From positions 19,786,085 to 19,850,084 of the forward strand of contig CM041546.1 in assembly GCA_023238725.1 (NCBI GenBank): a DNA stretch of 64,000 bases, written 5' to 3'. The translations under genes were made by a program, and so were the position numbers. The notes under the pieces are model-generated. The model was not told the origin of the DNA. It did not search any database and was given only the letters and a program-made list of their open reading frames with translations. Position 1 is the first letter of the stretch. Each line of letters starts with the position of its first letter. This DNA is from Scortum barcoo. Lineage: Eukaryota; Chordata; Actinopteri; Centrarchiformes; Terapontidae. This document shows positions 48,201 through 59,892 of this stretch, piece by piece.

Positions 48201-51200
48201 CCAGTCGATGCAGTCCTGCAGCTCCAGCTGGTAATGAGACTGGATGTACAGCAGCAGGTGCTGGTAGAAACCCACTCCGGCGATCAGGTGTGTGCGGTAG
48301 GCACACTCCAGAGCGCTGCGACTGTGGATGTGCTACAGCGGGGGGAAGGAAAGAGAGGAGCCAAAACATTACAGATATAATCAGGATAAGAATGCACAGG
48401 AGCTACGTGGCAAACTTACAATAAGCATCAAAATGGCACAAAGGTATACAACACTAAAATATGTGCACATGTAGAGAAAAGGGGAAAACATCTGATGCAA
48501 AAAAAGTGGTTAAGAAATTATCACTTCCCACAATAACTACAAGGAAATGAAGATTAACTGGCAAGCTTATGAATATTGTGAGGTAAGTTGAATCTTACAG
48601 TAGTACCACAACAGGTACCTTTAATATTGTCTGACTCATACTGAAGAGTAAAAGACTCAAAGTTGATGTAGCAAAACCAAATATATACAGTCTTTCTTAA
48701 TAATACCATGTATTCTTCTTCACTGTCAAAACATGACACTATATATTACAAACAATGCAGCTCTATCCATGACAGTTTGTTTGGAGTACAAATGCTTGCA
48801 GTGATAAACACGCCTCACACAGAGATGAGCAGCAGATTACAGAGGTCTGGTAAGCACACTTCTTTCTTACTCCACACTCAGATTTTCTTTCATTTTAAAG
48901 TTGTGGTCTTCAACCCAAACTGACGCTGACTCAAATGACATCACTTGAGGACATTTATCAAATTTTGAGCAGCTCTCTTAGACAACTACCCAAGAGGAAA
49001 CCTTGTAACTCACACACATTTAAAAGCAATGACTAAAACTCAACTACTGATGACATTTGTTTTTTGTTTTTTTTCCCCGTATGATTTGTGTAAGTTCACT
49101 AGGCTTTGAAACACAGTAAAGAGTTAGTTCGATATTTTATTCCTCTGGCTAAAACTCTACACATTATGTAACAGAAATCAAATGATGGCTTTCCTGTGCT
49201 GGTCCAACAGCACAGCACAGCACAGTTCACACTGTTGGTGCTCTATGAAGGACGCTACACACCCGTGGCCACAAAATGGCAGATTTCAGAGTAGAGTTGA
49301 ACTTTACATGGCAGCCAGGATGTCACAGCAGCTAAGAACAGATAAAAAGTGGCTGGCAAACATATACAGGGAGCTTTTTTTTTCTACAGCTGCAAGCCAG
49401 TTACCTTCTTGTTGGTCTTGATAACCTGGATGACCTCATAGTAAACCTTCCTCCAGAGCAGCTCCTCAGCCTTGCGGCCGTAGTCGACGGGATGGAGAAA
49501 CATTAGCTTCACACAAAGCTCCCTCAGCCTGGAAACACACAGAAAGAAAAACAAAAACATGCATAAGTTAAGGAAGTAGTTGGGTCTCCGGTTTGACAAG
49601 TGGACCAATGAGTCAGTCTAGTCTCACATGAATAGGCAGGGCTAAGAAGAGGAAGAAACACCTAGCAGGACAAACTTGTACACATATTTTGATGTCTTTA
49701 TAGTAGTAGAGCTGAAACACTATCAATCAACAGAAAATTAGAAAACAACTTGATATTTTGGATTTTTATACTGATAAGTAATTTCAGTCATTTTTTAAAA
49801 ATGCCAATAATTTGCTGGTTTCAGCCTCTCACGTGTGAAGATTTGATGTTTTTCTGTCATATGACAGTAAATTAAGGTGAGCTTTTGGTTTTGGACTGTG
49901 GGGTTCGATAAGATCTGCTGGGTATACTTTCATGATTAATCGAGTAAAAAATTTGCATTTTAATCAATAATGAAAAAATGAAAACAGCCAAAAGGAAATA
50001 TTTGTGCCATCTCTAATAAGCATGCCTCTCCCTTCTGTGACTCACATGGTGTGTGTAAAATGATTCAGAAGTCAGAGCCATTCACCAGAACATTGTGAAA
50101 TCTCAGTCCTCACTTTAAGAGCGCAGCCAATGACAAGATTATGTTAATGCAGTCGGACAGCTACACGCAGTTATAGTCTTAATGTCTTCTTTGAAAAGAT
50201 GTTTCTCTGCTTGGTCCATCTTTCCTTCAATGTCAAAGAACAATCCTTTAATTGTCGTGCAAACCAACCATTATTCTCATTATTGATTAATCTGACAACT
50301 ACTTCCTTGATAAATTCCTTTATCAGCTAGTCTACAAAATGTCAGAAAATAGTGATATATGCTATTATATATAAATATGCAGTTGTAAAGTCTTACAGCC
50401 CCAGGTGACATTTTTAAATAGTCTTTTTTATCAAAAACCCAAATAAATGCCAAATAACAGCAGCGAATCTTTACAGTTTGAACTAGGACCTTATCATGAA
50501 AACAATACAATTAACAGATGATTAGAGAAGGAGCAGATAAATCATCTGTCTGATTTATTAATCAGTCAACCGTTTAAAATTCACATGCAGCCATGAGTAC
50601 CGTCTACGGTGAACCCCTTAGAGTGTATATTGACTGCACAGGTCGGATGGTGCTCACTGAAAAGTGATGAGATACCATCTCCTCTGCGCTCAAGTCTCTG
50701 TCTCATGTTTACCTCCAACTTCCTCTTTCTCTTTTTGAGCTTTTAGTTGATTGTATCCTGTATGAAAATAAGTGCTGTTCTGTTCACAGACTGTGAAACT
50801 GAGCAGGAATTAGTAGGTTCTCTTTTTTGTTCTGGTTCCAATTTTTCATATAGGATCAAATGACTTTACTGAAGCAGAAGTGGTCAGTTCAGATGAACGA
50901 GCCCATTTCTAGGTGTGAACTGGATTCGGATAGAATAAAAACTGCAAAGATTAGTTGATTAATTGTTGATTATTACACTACGACAACATAATTGAGAAAC
51001 GTTGATATGTGATTCATTGTTTAGAGTTTTTTTTCTAAAAAGGTTTCAAACTCTGATTTTAGCTTCTTAAATGTGAATATTTTCTGGTTTCTTTAGCTTG
51101 AAAGTAAAATCTCAGGCTGTTTAAAGATGTTATTGGGAATCAGTAATCAACATTTTTCACTGTTTTCTGACATTTTACAGATCAAACAACTAATCAATAT

Positions 51201-51948
51201 ATATAGAAAGTGATTGACGGTGAAACCAAGCCTTAGGTGCAGTCCTGGACAGATACACACAACAGATCTGAACAGAGATACTCTGTGGTGAAGTCAGCCT
51301 AGCTGAACACACAGCATCAAAGAGAGGAAGAGACAGCCTTTCCATCTGAATGAGCTGCAGGTGAAAACTCATGACAGTGTCCATAACAGCTGTGATGCTC
51401 AGACTGTGTGCAGCCTGTGGTGGGTTCAAGTTACCCTCCTTTGGTGGACTTACTTGTTGCGGAGGCTGATGTTCTCCGGCTTGAAGACCTCTCTGTAGGA
51501 TGCTTTGCTGCCGATGATGACATCCAGCTTGTGCACAGACTCCACCACAGCCCTGGGCGGCGTAACAAACAAACAAACAAACAAAAGAAAAAGGCATGAA
51601 CTCCACGACAGGGTTGACTCTGCGAGCTCAAGAGTGCAGCAGAAACCGAAACCCTTCCTGTTGCATTTCTCTGTAAAACGACAAAGGAGCCACAACTCCA
51701 CATCTGCACTTTTGTTCTAAGTGAGTGAGTCCGGAGTTTCACAGGCCCCCCGTCGTCGTGACAGGTGTCTGAGCTGGAGAATAGGTGGACCCTTTTCTTG
51801 TGGTACCAAACACTGACTGTTAGCTACCACAACAATTAGCTACTCGTTTTAGCTGCGCCAAAAAAACGGCCTCCGTAACTTACCTGTACAGCCGCTTGAT
51901 GAGGAGGACTTTCGCCTCCGGCTCGCTGTCCTGCCCCGGTCCGCTCAT
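30219..51948 (-). CDS. smg5: SMG5, nonsense-mediated mRNA decay factor
   Basis: SMG5 works with SMG7 to bind phosphorylated UPF1 and bring in mRNA decay and PP2A (known of the family; cytoplasmic). Coding exons, minus strand: 51884-51948, 51454-51552, 49405-49528, 48176-48332, 46249-46338, 41620-41709, 40893-40971, 40673-40798, 40010-40078, 39302-39534, 37766-37903, 36649-37563, 36316-36485, 36158-36233, 35060-35235, 33755-33913, 33461-33520, 33051-33210, 31454-31544, 31209-31283, 30973-31111, 30219-30302. They sum to 3,375 nt, 1,124 residues plus stop, with every junction in frame and GT-AG. Residues 1 to about 420 form the 14-3-3-like, TPR-type part (VFKPENISLRNKLRELCVKL, MACHRCLVYLGDL). 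About 425-785 is a disordered acidic stretch with DLSEGFES and SDMNSQESRSDLEDME. About 960-1124 is the PIN-like domain (IIIIPRTVIDGLDRLKKE) ending FYRQWKEIG. The start MSGPGQDSEPEAKVL matches the family start. It is longer than human SMG5 (1,016), mostly in the acidic part. All parts look intact. Confidence 0.97.
31860..32110 (-). repeat. hAT-like MITE copy in smg5 intron 18
   Basis: Read on the minus strand it carries the family order: attattgattt opening, then a tatcagcctttcagatgtt-type block, atatcaccttgga, and gggtacttttcactat. It lies between smg5 exons 19 and 18. Confidence 0.5.
34220..34760. repeat. Dispersed repeat plus MITE fragment in smg5 intron 15
   Basis: The first part (to about 34,420) shares blocks with 15,280-15,480. 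The second part (34,610-34,760) has gtctaaaaaattgagaaaaat and related blocks resembling a reversed MITE copy. Both are decayed and the limits are approximate. Confidence 0.35.
35304..35324. repeat. Poly-A run
   Basis: A run of 21 A residues in smg5 intron 14, close to exon 15. Confidence 0.95.
35590..35885 (+). repeat. Dispersed fish repeat in smg5 intron 14
   Basis: The wording ttagcttagcataaagatcgg, gcagctagcttggctctgtcc and gcatctctaaagctta is a sequence I recognise as recurring in many fish genomes. A related fragment (tttgtttaatatgtacaaaa) lies at about 41,285-41,310. Family name not assigned. Confidence 0.45.
38060..38200 (+). repeat. Dispersed repeat fragment
   Basis: The run ctcaaccaataaactggtc, agccgatattagctcac resembles an abundant fish repeat with ataaatcggc/ccgatattgg blocks. 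Limits uncertain. In smg5 intron 10. Confidence 0.35.
38427..38951 (+). mobile_element. Short non-autonomous Tc1/mariner-type element
   Basis: Terminal inverted repeats: the left end reads tacagacaggtgacaaatta and the right end mirrors it as taatttgtcatctgtctg with a small insertion. TA dinucleotides lie at the edges. Inside is a plus-strand relic reading YDNAPIDRARW and, further on, LSQSPDLHPEIL. This is the spacing and wording of the second Asp and final Glu motifs of a DDE transposase. At about 525 bp it lacks the rest of the gene. It lies in smg5 intron 10. Confidence 0.75.
39408..39425 (-). repeat. smg5: Glutamate/glutamine-coding tract in smg5 exon 10
   Basis: In the smg5 frame this encodes EEEEEQQQQ, within the linker between two helical parts. 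The human protein has an acidic stretch of different sequence at the same place. It is likely length-variable. Confidence 0.7.
42892..45455 (+). pseudogene. Rex3 endonuclease/reverse transcriptase, multiply frameshifted
   Basis: Frame 1 (42,892-43,521) shows the AP-endonuclease motifs GTWNVTSLGG, RRAGVGLLI and LLGDFNAHVG. After a frame change, 43,566-44,000 has DFVVVSSD and STDHHLVVSW. The region 43,909-44,400 holds the linker in a third frame. The reverse transcriptase follows in fragments: LLGGKAPGVDEIRPEYL, VVVPLFKKGD and NYRGITLLS (44,318-44,680); EEQCGFRPGRGTVDQL (to 44,813); FVDLEKAFDRVPR and GLRQGCPLSP (44,821-45,091); then LLFADDVVLLA with the catalytic Asp pair and SKSEAMV (from 45,091). 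At least five frame breaks make it inactive. Confidence 0.93.
45963..45988. repeat. GATG tail of Rex3
   Basis: About six ATGG/GATG units at the 3' end of the retrotransposon, directly before the target site duplication. Confidence 0.95.
48800..49020 (+). repeat. Dispersed repeat, copy B
   Basis: Aligns with 20,030-20,240 in the same orientation. It lies in smg5 intron 3. Confidence 0.55.
49700..49995 (+). repeat. hAT-like MITE copy (best preserved)
   Basis: Begins tagagctgaaacac...atcaatcaacagaaaatt, followed by atttcagtcattttttaaaa, atgccaataatttgctggtt, tcagcctctcacgtgtgaag, tttctgtcatatgacagtaa and tttggactgtgggg, ending with atgattaatcgagtaaaaaa. This order of blocks is shared by the other copies in the window. 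The gcagccctaa-type ends and gattagtcgactaatc cores point to a non-autonomous hAT family (inference). In smg5 intron 2. Confidence 0.65.
50265..50475 (-). repeat. hAT-like MITE copy, inverted
   Basis: Reverse orientation: aaaatgtcagaaaatagtga, then cagccccaggtgacattttt, atcaaaaacccaaataaatg. It lies about 270 bp from the forward copy at 49,700-49,995 in the same intron. Confidence 0.6.
50940..51225 (+). repeat. hAT-like MITE copy
   Basis: Forward orientation: aaagattagttgattaattg, tgtgaatattttctggtttc, gtaaaatctcaggctg, aaagatgttattgggaatc, tttttcactgttttctgaca, ending near taggtgcagtcct. In smg5 intron 2. Confidence 0.65.
51565..51586. repeat. (AAAC)n microsatellite
   Basis: Five AAAC units just upstream of smg5 exon 2, on the minus-strand polypyrimidine side of its acceptor. 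Confidence 0.9.
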
Positions 51949-52340
51949 GTTCACAGCGACAGGCCGGCTGTTTGAGTCTCCGTTTCTCCGCACTGTTGTC
52001 CGGGACACTCGGGTTTGTTCCCCCGGCAGTGACAACCGTGTTGGCGGCCAGCTAGGTAGTGTTAGCTCTCCTCCCTCTCCCCTCCGAGTCTCTTTCGTTT
52101 CTTGTGTCCTTTGGCAAGACCCCCTCTACCCATCCGTTCTAAAAACCGGGTAGGAGGGGGTGCCCGGCGGGTTTCGCTGCTCCTGGTCAGCTGAAACGCT
52201 CCGGTATGCTTCTTGTGTTGTTCCCTGTTCCAGCCATTGCTGCGAGGGCGGCCATTATTCCTCTCAGGCAGTGACCGCCTTCGATATCGCGAGACTTCAC
52301 AACGCTTTCCAGATTAGACCGACGGGTTGCCAGGTCGTCT
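51884..52340 (-). promoter_or_regulatory. smg5: smg5 CpG-rich promoter and first exon
   Basis: GC- and CpG-rich sequence covering the smg5 start codon (51,946-51,948) and its upstream side. No TATA box is obvious, as usual for housekeeping genes with CpG islands. The transcription start is inferred to lie between about 52,000 and 52,300. Confidence 0.6.
52285..52294. promoter_or_regulatory. CGCG core promoter element, near match
   Basis: TATCGCGAGA differs by one base from the palindromic TCTCGCGAGA element found in many vertebrate CpG-island promoters. It is placed about 340 bp upstream of the smg5 ATG. Confidence 0.45.
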
Positions 52341-52879
52341 GCTTATCCCGCATTTCCGAAAAGCATCGTGAAAACATGTCCTGCCACCTGCGGAAGTCGA
52401 AGAAAATAGACTCAGACACACACAACACACTGCAATACCTTTAATCCAGCGCAAATAGCTATGTCATAATTGTTTGTAATAGAGGTGACACAGGTTGTGA
52501 ACCATGTCAGTAGTTTCTGAGAGGGAGCAATCATAACTTTGTGTGTTTGCTTCTGCATATGAAACGCTCTGTGACACATTTACAGTATGTATAATGTTTT
52601 TTTAAAACTACCTCTTATTTTCAACCTGCTACTGCATGAATCAAGACAGATTATACAGATCACACTATGATGTCCTTACACATCTATGAACCACACTGGT
52701 GTTTTAACTTATTTTGCCTACTTAGGCCTCTCATCAGGTTGACATCTCATCTTCTGCAGATGTTTGTTAGGCTGTTAAAGTGGGTCCAGTTTCACTGCTG
52801 TCATCCTTATTAAGATATTTTGGTGATCTCACATAACTCCCAACACAATTATGTTGTGTATGCATATATGTATATCTGT

Positions 52880-52911
52880 ATCTCTCTCTCTCTCTATATA
52901 TATATATATAA
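52880..52911. repeat. (TC)n(TA)n compound microsatellite
   Basis: TC repeats pass directly into TA repeats. Confidence 0.9.
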
Positions 52912-53754
52912 AATCACGCAAATCACCTTACGCTTATGTCACAAACAATTATCGGTTCTTCCATTTCCCAATTTTGCATTCGTATTGATTCATATTTCTA
53001 TCACTGCATACCTCCCTCCTTGAACATGGGATGAGATGTTGCTAATTATGGTAGAATTATGTTTGCTATTGTGAATTGTGTTTCCCCATAGCTCAGTGAC
53101 CACAGCCACTATGAACTCTGTTGTTGTAATTCCCCCTGTTGCCAATAGAGGTCTATAAAGATCACAGATTATTTTACATCACTATGGATGTAATGTTTGA
53201 GTTACAGTAAAATGGCATTTTGAGAGATGAGATTTTATCCATTAATGCATATTTTCTGTACATTATCATGTAGGTACATCATTTGACATAAAAAATGAAA
53301 ACCTTATCAACATTTCATTGTGGCATGAATGTTCTTGTGTCACCTGGCAGTATAATTACATGAATGTATTTGGTGCTTTGGTCTGGAGCAGGTTGAGGTG
53401 GGACTCTCAGCTCTGTTTGTTCAGTTTACACAGCATGAACCGTCTTTTGCTTCTCCACTGTGCAAATTTTTTTTCTGCTGTCCAAACTCAGAAATTGCCA
53501 ACCCACTGAGGACCTGCAGGCCATTAAGTGTAGGAGGATGAGGATAATTACAAGCTTGCTATATTCAGGCGAGTCCCCAGTTCCCAGATCCTGCCTGCCA
53601 TCCACGCTCTCAGCACCTCGGCTGGGGAGAGTGTGAGGAAATGATCTGCTCTGCTCACCAAGAGAAGAAACACAGTGCTGAGGTGCAGGAAACATGTAGA
53701 CGACCCAGATGAGCAGGCCTAAACCCATCTGGAAACCTATCTGGAAATGAATGA

Positions 53755-53960
53755 TTGACTGACAGCGATCAGTCAATCATTCATTTCAGTCCTTTTTCAA
53801 GCAAAAATACTAAACATCTAATGGTACCAATCTCTGTGAGGACTTTCTACTTGACACTTATTATTGTAAATGAAATATATTAGGACTATTCATTGGATAA
53901 AACCATCAATTTAAAGATGTTACTTGGGGTCTGGGAAAGGCTTTGCATTTTTCTCTGCTT
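53755..53960 (+). repeat. hAT-like MITE copy
   Basis: Forward orientation: gatcagtcaatcattcattt, cagtcctttttcaagcaaaa, then atactaaacatctaatggt and aaagatgttacttggggtct. Confidence 0.6.
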
Positions 53961-54555
53961 CCTGTCCTTTTATACTTAATAATGAATCAGTTAATCTAAT
54001 CATTTGTTGTGACCTTTGTCTACAAGGATACAAGAATAAGGCTGGCAATATTCAATACTTCTGTCCTTCTCAACAAATCCCATGAAAGGATCAAAATGAA
54101 CAATGTGCTTATCACGCACAGTACTTTGACTTCCTTACCTTGTATTTGGCATTCAGTCTCGGGGTCCATTTGTTTCTACTGAAGATGTAAATCTGTAGTT
54201 TCAGGCTCATTGATTTACTAAAATTGTTGGGCACTGCTGGGACTATTTTCAGCCACAGACTAATTCACTTTTGGCGCTCTGGTGATAATTTATGGCAGCA
54301 GGATGGTATATGAGAGACTTATATGTGCTCATGGTAATGCAGGAATATGTCACCCAGTGCAACTGTGTGCCACATCATTTTTAAAAAAAAAAAAGTTTTT
54401 GGACAACAATGCAGCTCTTGAGATTTGTTAACAATATGAAAAACATACACTGTCATAAGACTCTTTATCAAAGATTGATGGGTGCTTTGACAAATTGAGA
54501 AAAGCTCAAATTAGAAACAGAACACACGTTTTCCACACCTGGTTAAGAATTTAAT

Positions 54556-57500
54556 TATTTGTTTATTTATTAATTTATTTACGTATTTCTATCTCCAGAT
54601 TCACCCACCCGAAAAATATAAATTCCGGTGTATTCCAAAAGAAAAAAGAGGAACAATGGCATCTTCATCAACCGCATCAAAGGAATTAATCAACAAAAGT
54701 GGCAATAATTATTATCATTATTACAATAATAATTCAATGATCAGAATATCCACATTCATAACAAATCCATATACAACTGCAATACACTCTTCAACAGCAC
54801 TCTTCCATTAATATACACAAAATCCCCAAATGTCTGTCCTGTCAAAACAACGATAGAGGAGTTTTGGGGAGGGGGGGCTATGGCTTGTCAAGGGGTATGA
54901 AGATGTGTGACCAGCGGAGTGGATGGATCTAAGGTTAGTAAGAGTATAAGGGAGGAGGCACACTTATTTAGTAAGGACCTATACAAAAACAAGCAATGTT
55001 AAGTAATGACAGTATACTTTCATGGAAGGATTTGCCAGTCTAACCGAATCTTAACAAAAGGTTAGAAGGCTCCACGAGAGGCAGAATTTGGGGAACAAAA
55101 TTTCAAGAAATATATAAGGGTTGTCGGAATAAATATATACCTCTGAATGACAACCGTTGCAAACATATACCATAGGAACCTAAAATGAAAGTCAGATACG
55201 CAAGAACTCAAAACAGGTCGAGAGTTTTCAAAGAAATGCAGATGGAGGTTTCTGGAAAAATTGTCTTAGTCTATATATGTACAAACATTGCTTTGTCACC
55301 CAAATCTACTTAGAAAAGCTTTTTAGTTGGTCAGAAAATGAGTGCAAGCTTAAGATTATGTGAGTTACTTCTTGTATGAGAGCCTTTCGAGAACGCAGCT
55401 AGAAGTGACAGACCTTGCTGATATTCTAAGTCTGCACAGAAAGTGCCTCTGATAGCTCAGTACATTTAAAAACCTTTCCATGCCTCAGTATTGGTAACTT
55501 GAGAAGACCTATTCATAGAAAGAGAGAGAAACATTAGAGGAAAAAATAACTGTACACTCTGCATATACAAACAAACTGTATATACACATAGACATACCAT
55601 ATATACACATTTACCCAGTATATACACAAAGATTTAGCCAGTACACACACTTATATACAAACACATTCACTCATTTCAGCAGGACCTCTAACATATCTCT
55701 CTCTGTTTCAGTCAGAAGTGGACACGGCAGGGATTTTAACTCAGACTGGTGTCAGTGGAGTCCATCCATAGAAATAAATGGGGAGTTTTACCGCAAATTT
55801 GAACTGCAGAAATGTGGCCACACTGAAACCAAGAGTTCATCCTCTGCTCGGTTAAAACTCTACAGACAGATAGTCGAAGTGGAGTACAAAACAATAGCTG
55901 TAAGAATGTCCTCATCCAACTTTCACATCGTCCGTAAATGGAGAGCTCCATGGCGATCGGTGGGGCGAGAAACATCCGTCCACTTTTTTCGTTTTTGTTT
56001 TGAATGGTCATAACTAAGAGGGGGGTGGGTGGGGGAGGGCACAGGTCACAGCAACGTGCAAACTGCTGTAAGGGGAGTAGGTAAAGCACAAGTTTGTCCC
56101 TTTCGTCACAGTCCTTTAGGGCAACGGTTCTCTCCACAAGATTGTCTTAGTAATAAAACTTGATTCATATAAAATGGATTGTTTATGAACTTCCATTAGA
56201 TAGAGGCATCTATCTATATCAAGAAATAAATATTTGCTCCGGAAGATTTCTGATGAAGAGTTTTTTTTTAATACTATTGTAAGAATAAGCAGTATCATAG
56301 AAATATAAATAATAACATTCTGTCCGGTTTTTCAAAGTCTTCAATGAAGCAAGAGTTTTGCTCTGAAGCAGTTTTTCACTTGTTGTATTAGGCTGTGCAT
56401 ATTTAGTTTCCTTTAAAATCAAAGTCTGAAAGAGATTCGAACGGAAGAGCTAAAACTATGAATCGAGAAAGAGATCAAGTGAGTCTAAAATGGAGTAAAA
56501 ATGAAGTGGTTAAATAATGCTTTGAGAATCCTAGATAGATAAAGAGTGAGTAGATGAAGAGGAATCAAAGGGTAATTTGAAAAGACTACGAGAGAGAGAG
56601 AGAGATAGACGGAAATAAATGCTTTGAAAGTAAATCAGCTTTGACTGAAATTTTAAGAGAAGTCAAGCACCTTTGAAATACATCTTACCCACAATACACC
56701 TCCCCTCTCTCTCCTTTTGAGCATCACGCCTTCCTTGGCCTTTGTGTTCCTCCGTTCTGCTGATTGATCAGACTGCATAGCTGTTCTTTGCATGCTCGGC
56801 AGGCTAACAAACGCCAATATGTGTGTCCAGCCTACCTTTTGAAAGTAAAATGTAGATCCAAGCAAGAGGCGTCAAACACATTAAAAATGAAATAAAAAAA
56901 AAAAAAATCCCGTTATCAAATCAGAGAGAGAGGGCCCAAGTAAAGTACAAAAAAAACCCAGCATTTCCTTACATGGTCCGCTGGGGCTCTGCACCATCCT
57001 TTGAGCAAAGAGAATGGGACCAATGCCCCAAGTTCTCCCTTTGTCAGCCAATCGCGTCACGAGAGAGGGCTCTGGACATTTGGCCATGCCACCCTGTGGA
57101 CTGCCGATGGTGCATCAGCCAATTAGGTTCCACATTGTCCTCCATGAAGCTTTGAGAGTGGCTAGGGGGAGAGAAAAAGGGAGACAGAGAGAGAGAAGAA
57201 ACGGGGGAGGGTGCTTGATCAGGTGCTATTAAAGCATAGCTAGAGACCGAGTATCTGCATGGTGGCAGTCTTTCCAAAGCTGGACTCATCTCTTTTCTAT
57301 AGTTTTTGTGTTCAGCTCTGAGGCAACTGCTTGTTTACCTGAGTCACTGAGGTATTTTCACAGCAATGTTAATTTCTCAATCACGGATCATCTCACATCT
57401 CTGAAAAGACACTGATGTTCAAACCTAGACCGCTTTAAATCCAACATTCTTCACACACAAGTAATTTCACAAGAAAAAAAGTAGCCCTACAAGCTGTCTA

Positions 57501-59892
57501 AATAGAAGACAATCATTCCCTGCGTAAGACTGCTAGAAATATTAACATTTGGTGGTTCAACAGTTAAACATTCGCTGGAGAGTATGAGCTAATCCACTAG
57601 CACTGGCCTACAAAGTACTAGCGTTGGCCATGTTGACCTTTGACACTGCAAAGTAAGTGATTTGTTCTCTCTGAAGAGAAAAATGGCTGACACAGAGCTG
57701 ATGTGTGACTCTTCAACTCCTCTTGGTTCAACCTGCGCGTTCAAACAAGCTGAGTTGTTGCAGAGCGACACCAGTGTGTGAGGCCACAGAGACAAAAACA
57801 AATTCCAGACAAACCTTACAACAGACAGTTCATACACAAAATGAAGGAGCATGGATACACATTACAAACATTTCAAAGACTCGTGTTTTCAGCATTTGAC
57901 ACATGAGAAACTGAAGAGTTCATTTCAAAAAGACGTCATTAAAATTGACTGTGAATGAAACAGTTTTCTTTAAACATCTTTTAGTTTGCTTTAATGCTGT
58001 TATCGATCGTTTTTCAGAGATACGAAATTATACATATTATGTATGCCACTCTTTTCATTTTGAAATGAAACTTCAACTTATGGAAACTACACAAAGAAGT
58101 ATGTCATCACTGGAATGTTTAAAACACCAGGGATGTGTGACATGTTCTTATTGTCTTAGGCAAGGCTTTATAATGTGCATTTGGTCGATGACTAGCTAGT
58201 CTACTGGCCAAAGGATGCTCAATATATTTATCCCAGGCACTTAATGGCAGGCTAAGCGAACCTAAATAGTTGAAATGGTCTTTAAACACATATTCGGGAA
58301 CAAGATTATACGTGTTAATATATATATATATATATATATCACACTGGCAATATTTATTGAAATAAATATGGTCAGTACCTCAAACTAAAAACATAAAGGG
58401 ACAGTAACTAATCTGTACTCAGTAGCCATATGCATTTATAACATCAGTTTTGGTGAAAACTGAAAAGGAAAAAAGGTAAAAATGATTTTCTACTAATAAT
58501 GGCACCACTTATCTTCTGTACATGAACACAATGGACCAACACTTTTTAACTCAGGAAAAAAAAAACATTTAAAAGCTGTGTATAAACTCGATTCATCATT
58601 TTCATCCAAAATGGCTTAATGCAATCTTAAAATTATTAGCGCTCTGTGTAAAATTGAAAATATCACTTTGGGTCTCGGTCTCTAAAAATCCGAAATGAAC
58701 CGTTCATTAGATGATCCATCAATTTTGAGCTGGGGAGCTGCTTTATTAACTGTAAATAAAACCAGAGATTGGAGGAGGGTGCCGCTAAAACACAGATATG
58801 GAAAACCCAACAACCCCATTAGACATAACAACAACAACAGGATGCACAAAGAACAAAGACAAAGACACATACAAAACACCATATTGGGGGGGAAAAAAGT
58901 CCTGTCAGAGACAAATTGCAGGAAAGAGAGAGAGAGAAAAGACAGTGAGTGAATCATGAAAGAGGCAGTGCTATGGCAGACACAGACATTTGACTTGGAA
59001 AATGGCACCATTTGTTTCTGTTTAGCACCAGTTTATCACATATCGGTTCTGAGATTGAGAAGAGAAAAATTGCACGAGCTCAGTCCAAAAACAAGAAGTC
59101 CCTTAGATTGAAAAAAAGAAAAGTTTCCAAAAATGTCTTCTGTCACTCAAACCTCTATGACGCTTGATCTTGTGTCTTTGAATCTCTGTTTTCAGCCCAT
59201 AGATCATTTCTCTGTCTAGCAAAGCTAACATGGATCTCCGTCTGTTATTTCCGTATCAGATCTCTATTGGAAAACCCTGTTGAAAAACACTCAAAGGCAC
59301 TAAGAAAGCCAGACTACATCACCACAGCTCCACCTAAACAATTTGCAGCCTGGCGTGTTCGGGATGGGTATATTTTAATGCACCTACATCCATGGGAGTC
59401 AAGAGTTACTATAAGCTTGCTTATAGCACACGCTAATGGCTACTATGAAGTCTTTGGGGTGCAAGACATTCAGTAGTGCTTGTTCCTCACATGTTTTCAT
59501 TTCTCATGAAGCCACAGACAGGCAATGAGTGCACAGAGCAGATGTTCACATATCGGCTCAGTATGTACGTCAAATGCTTTGTTTGACTGATTCAAACAGT
59601 GTGTTATGAGGTATCATTATCTTGTCCTGCAAGACTGATACTAACTGAAGCTCCACGTGAGCGTCAAGAGAACAAGTGTCCGTTGAAGAGCCCTTTGTGT
59701 TGTGTGTTCATGTGTTATGCGCTGTACAGTGGCTGTGTGATTACTATTCGTCTCCTGCACACTTCTTTTTTTTCCTCTCTCTTGCCCGGGGAATGAGAAT
59801 ATCTATGGCAAATTCTTTTCAAAGCATCATCTCGCTAAATGGGAAAGACGGGGACAGTGTTTTTCCTTTGTGTCATCTCTCTCTGATTTGGC
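54556..59892 (-). other. Probable long 3' UTR of the gene ending at 59,893
   Basis: Sequence on the minus strand downstream of the stop at 59,893. It shows few recognisable transposons, unlike the introns and intergenic parts of this window, and has dense minus-strand AATAAA signals at its far end (about 54,555-54,585). Low transposon content over 5 kb next to a terminal exon suggests a long 3' UTR. No exon was recognised. This is inference only. Confidence 0.35.
58318..58339. repeat. (TA)n microsatellite
   Basis: About 11 TA units. Confidence 0.95.

Larger units (their letters stand above)
52341..54555. other. Intergenic region upstream of smg5
   Basis: AT-rich, no exon recognised. It contains a CT/TA microsatellite at 52,880-52,911 and a MITE-like copy at 53,755-53,960. 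Confidence 0.5.
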
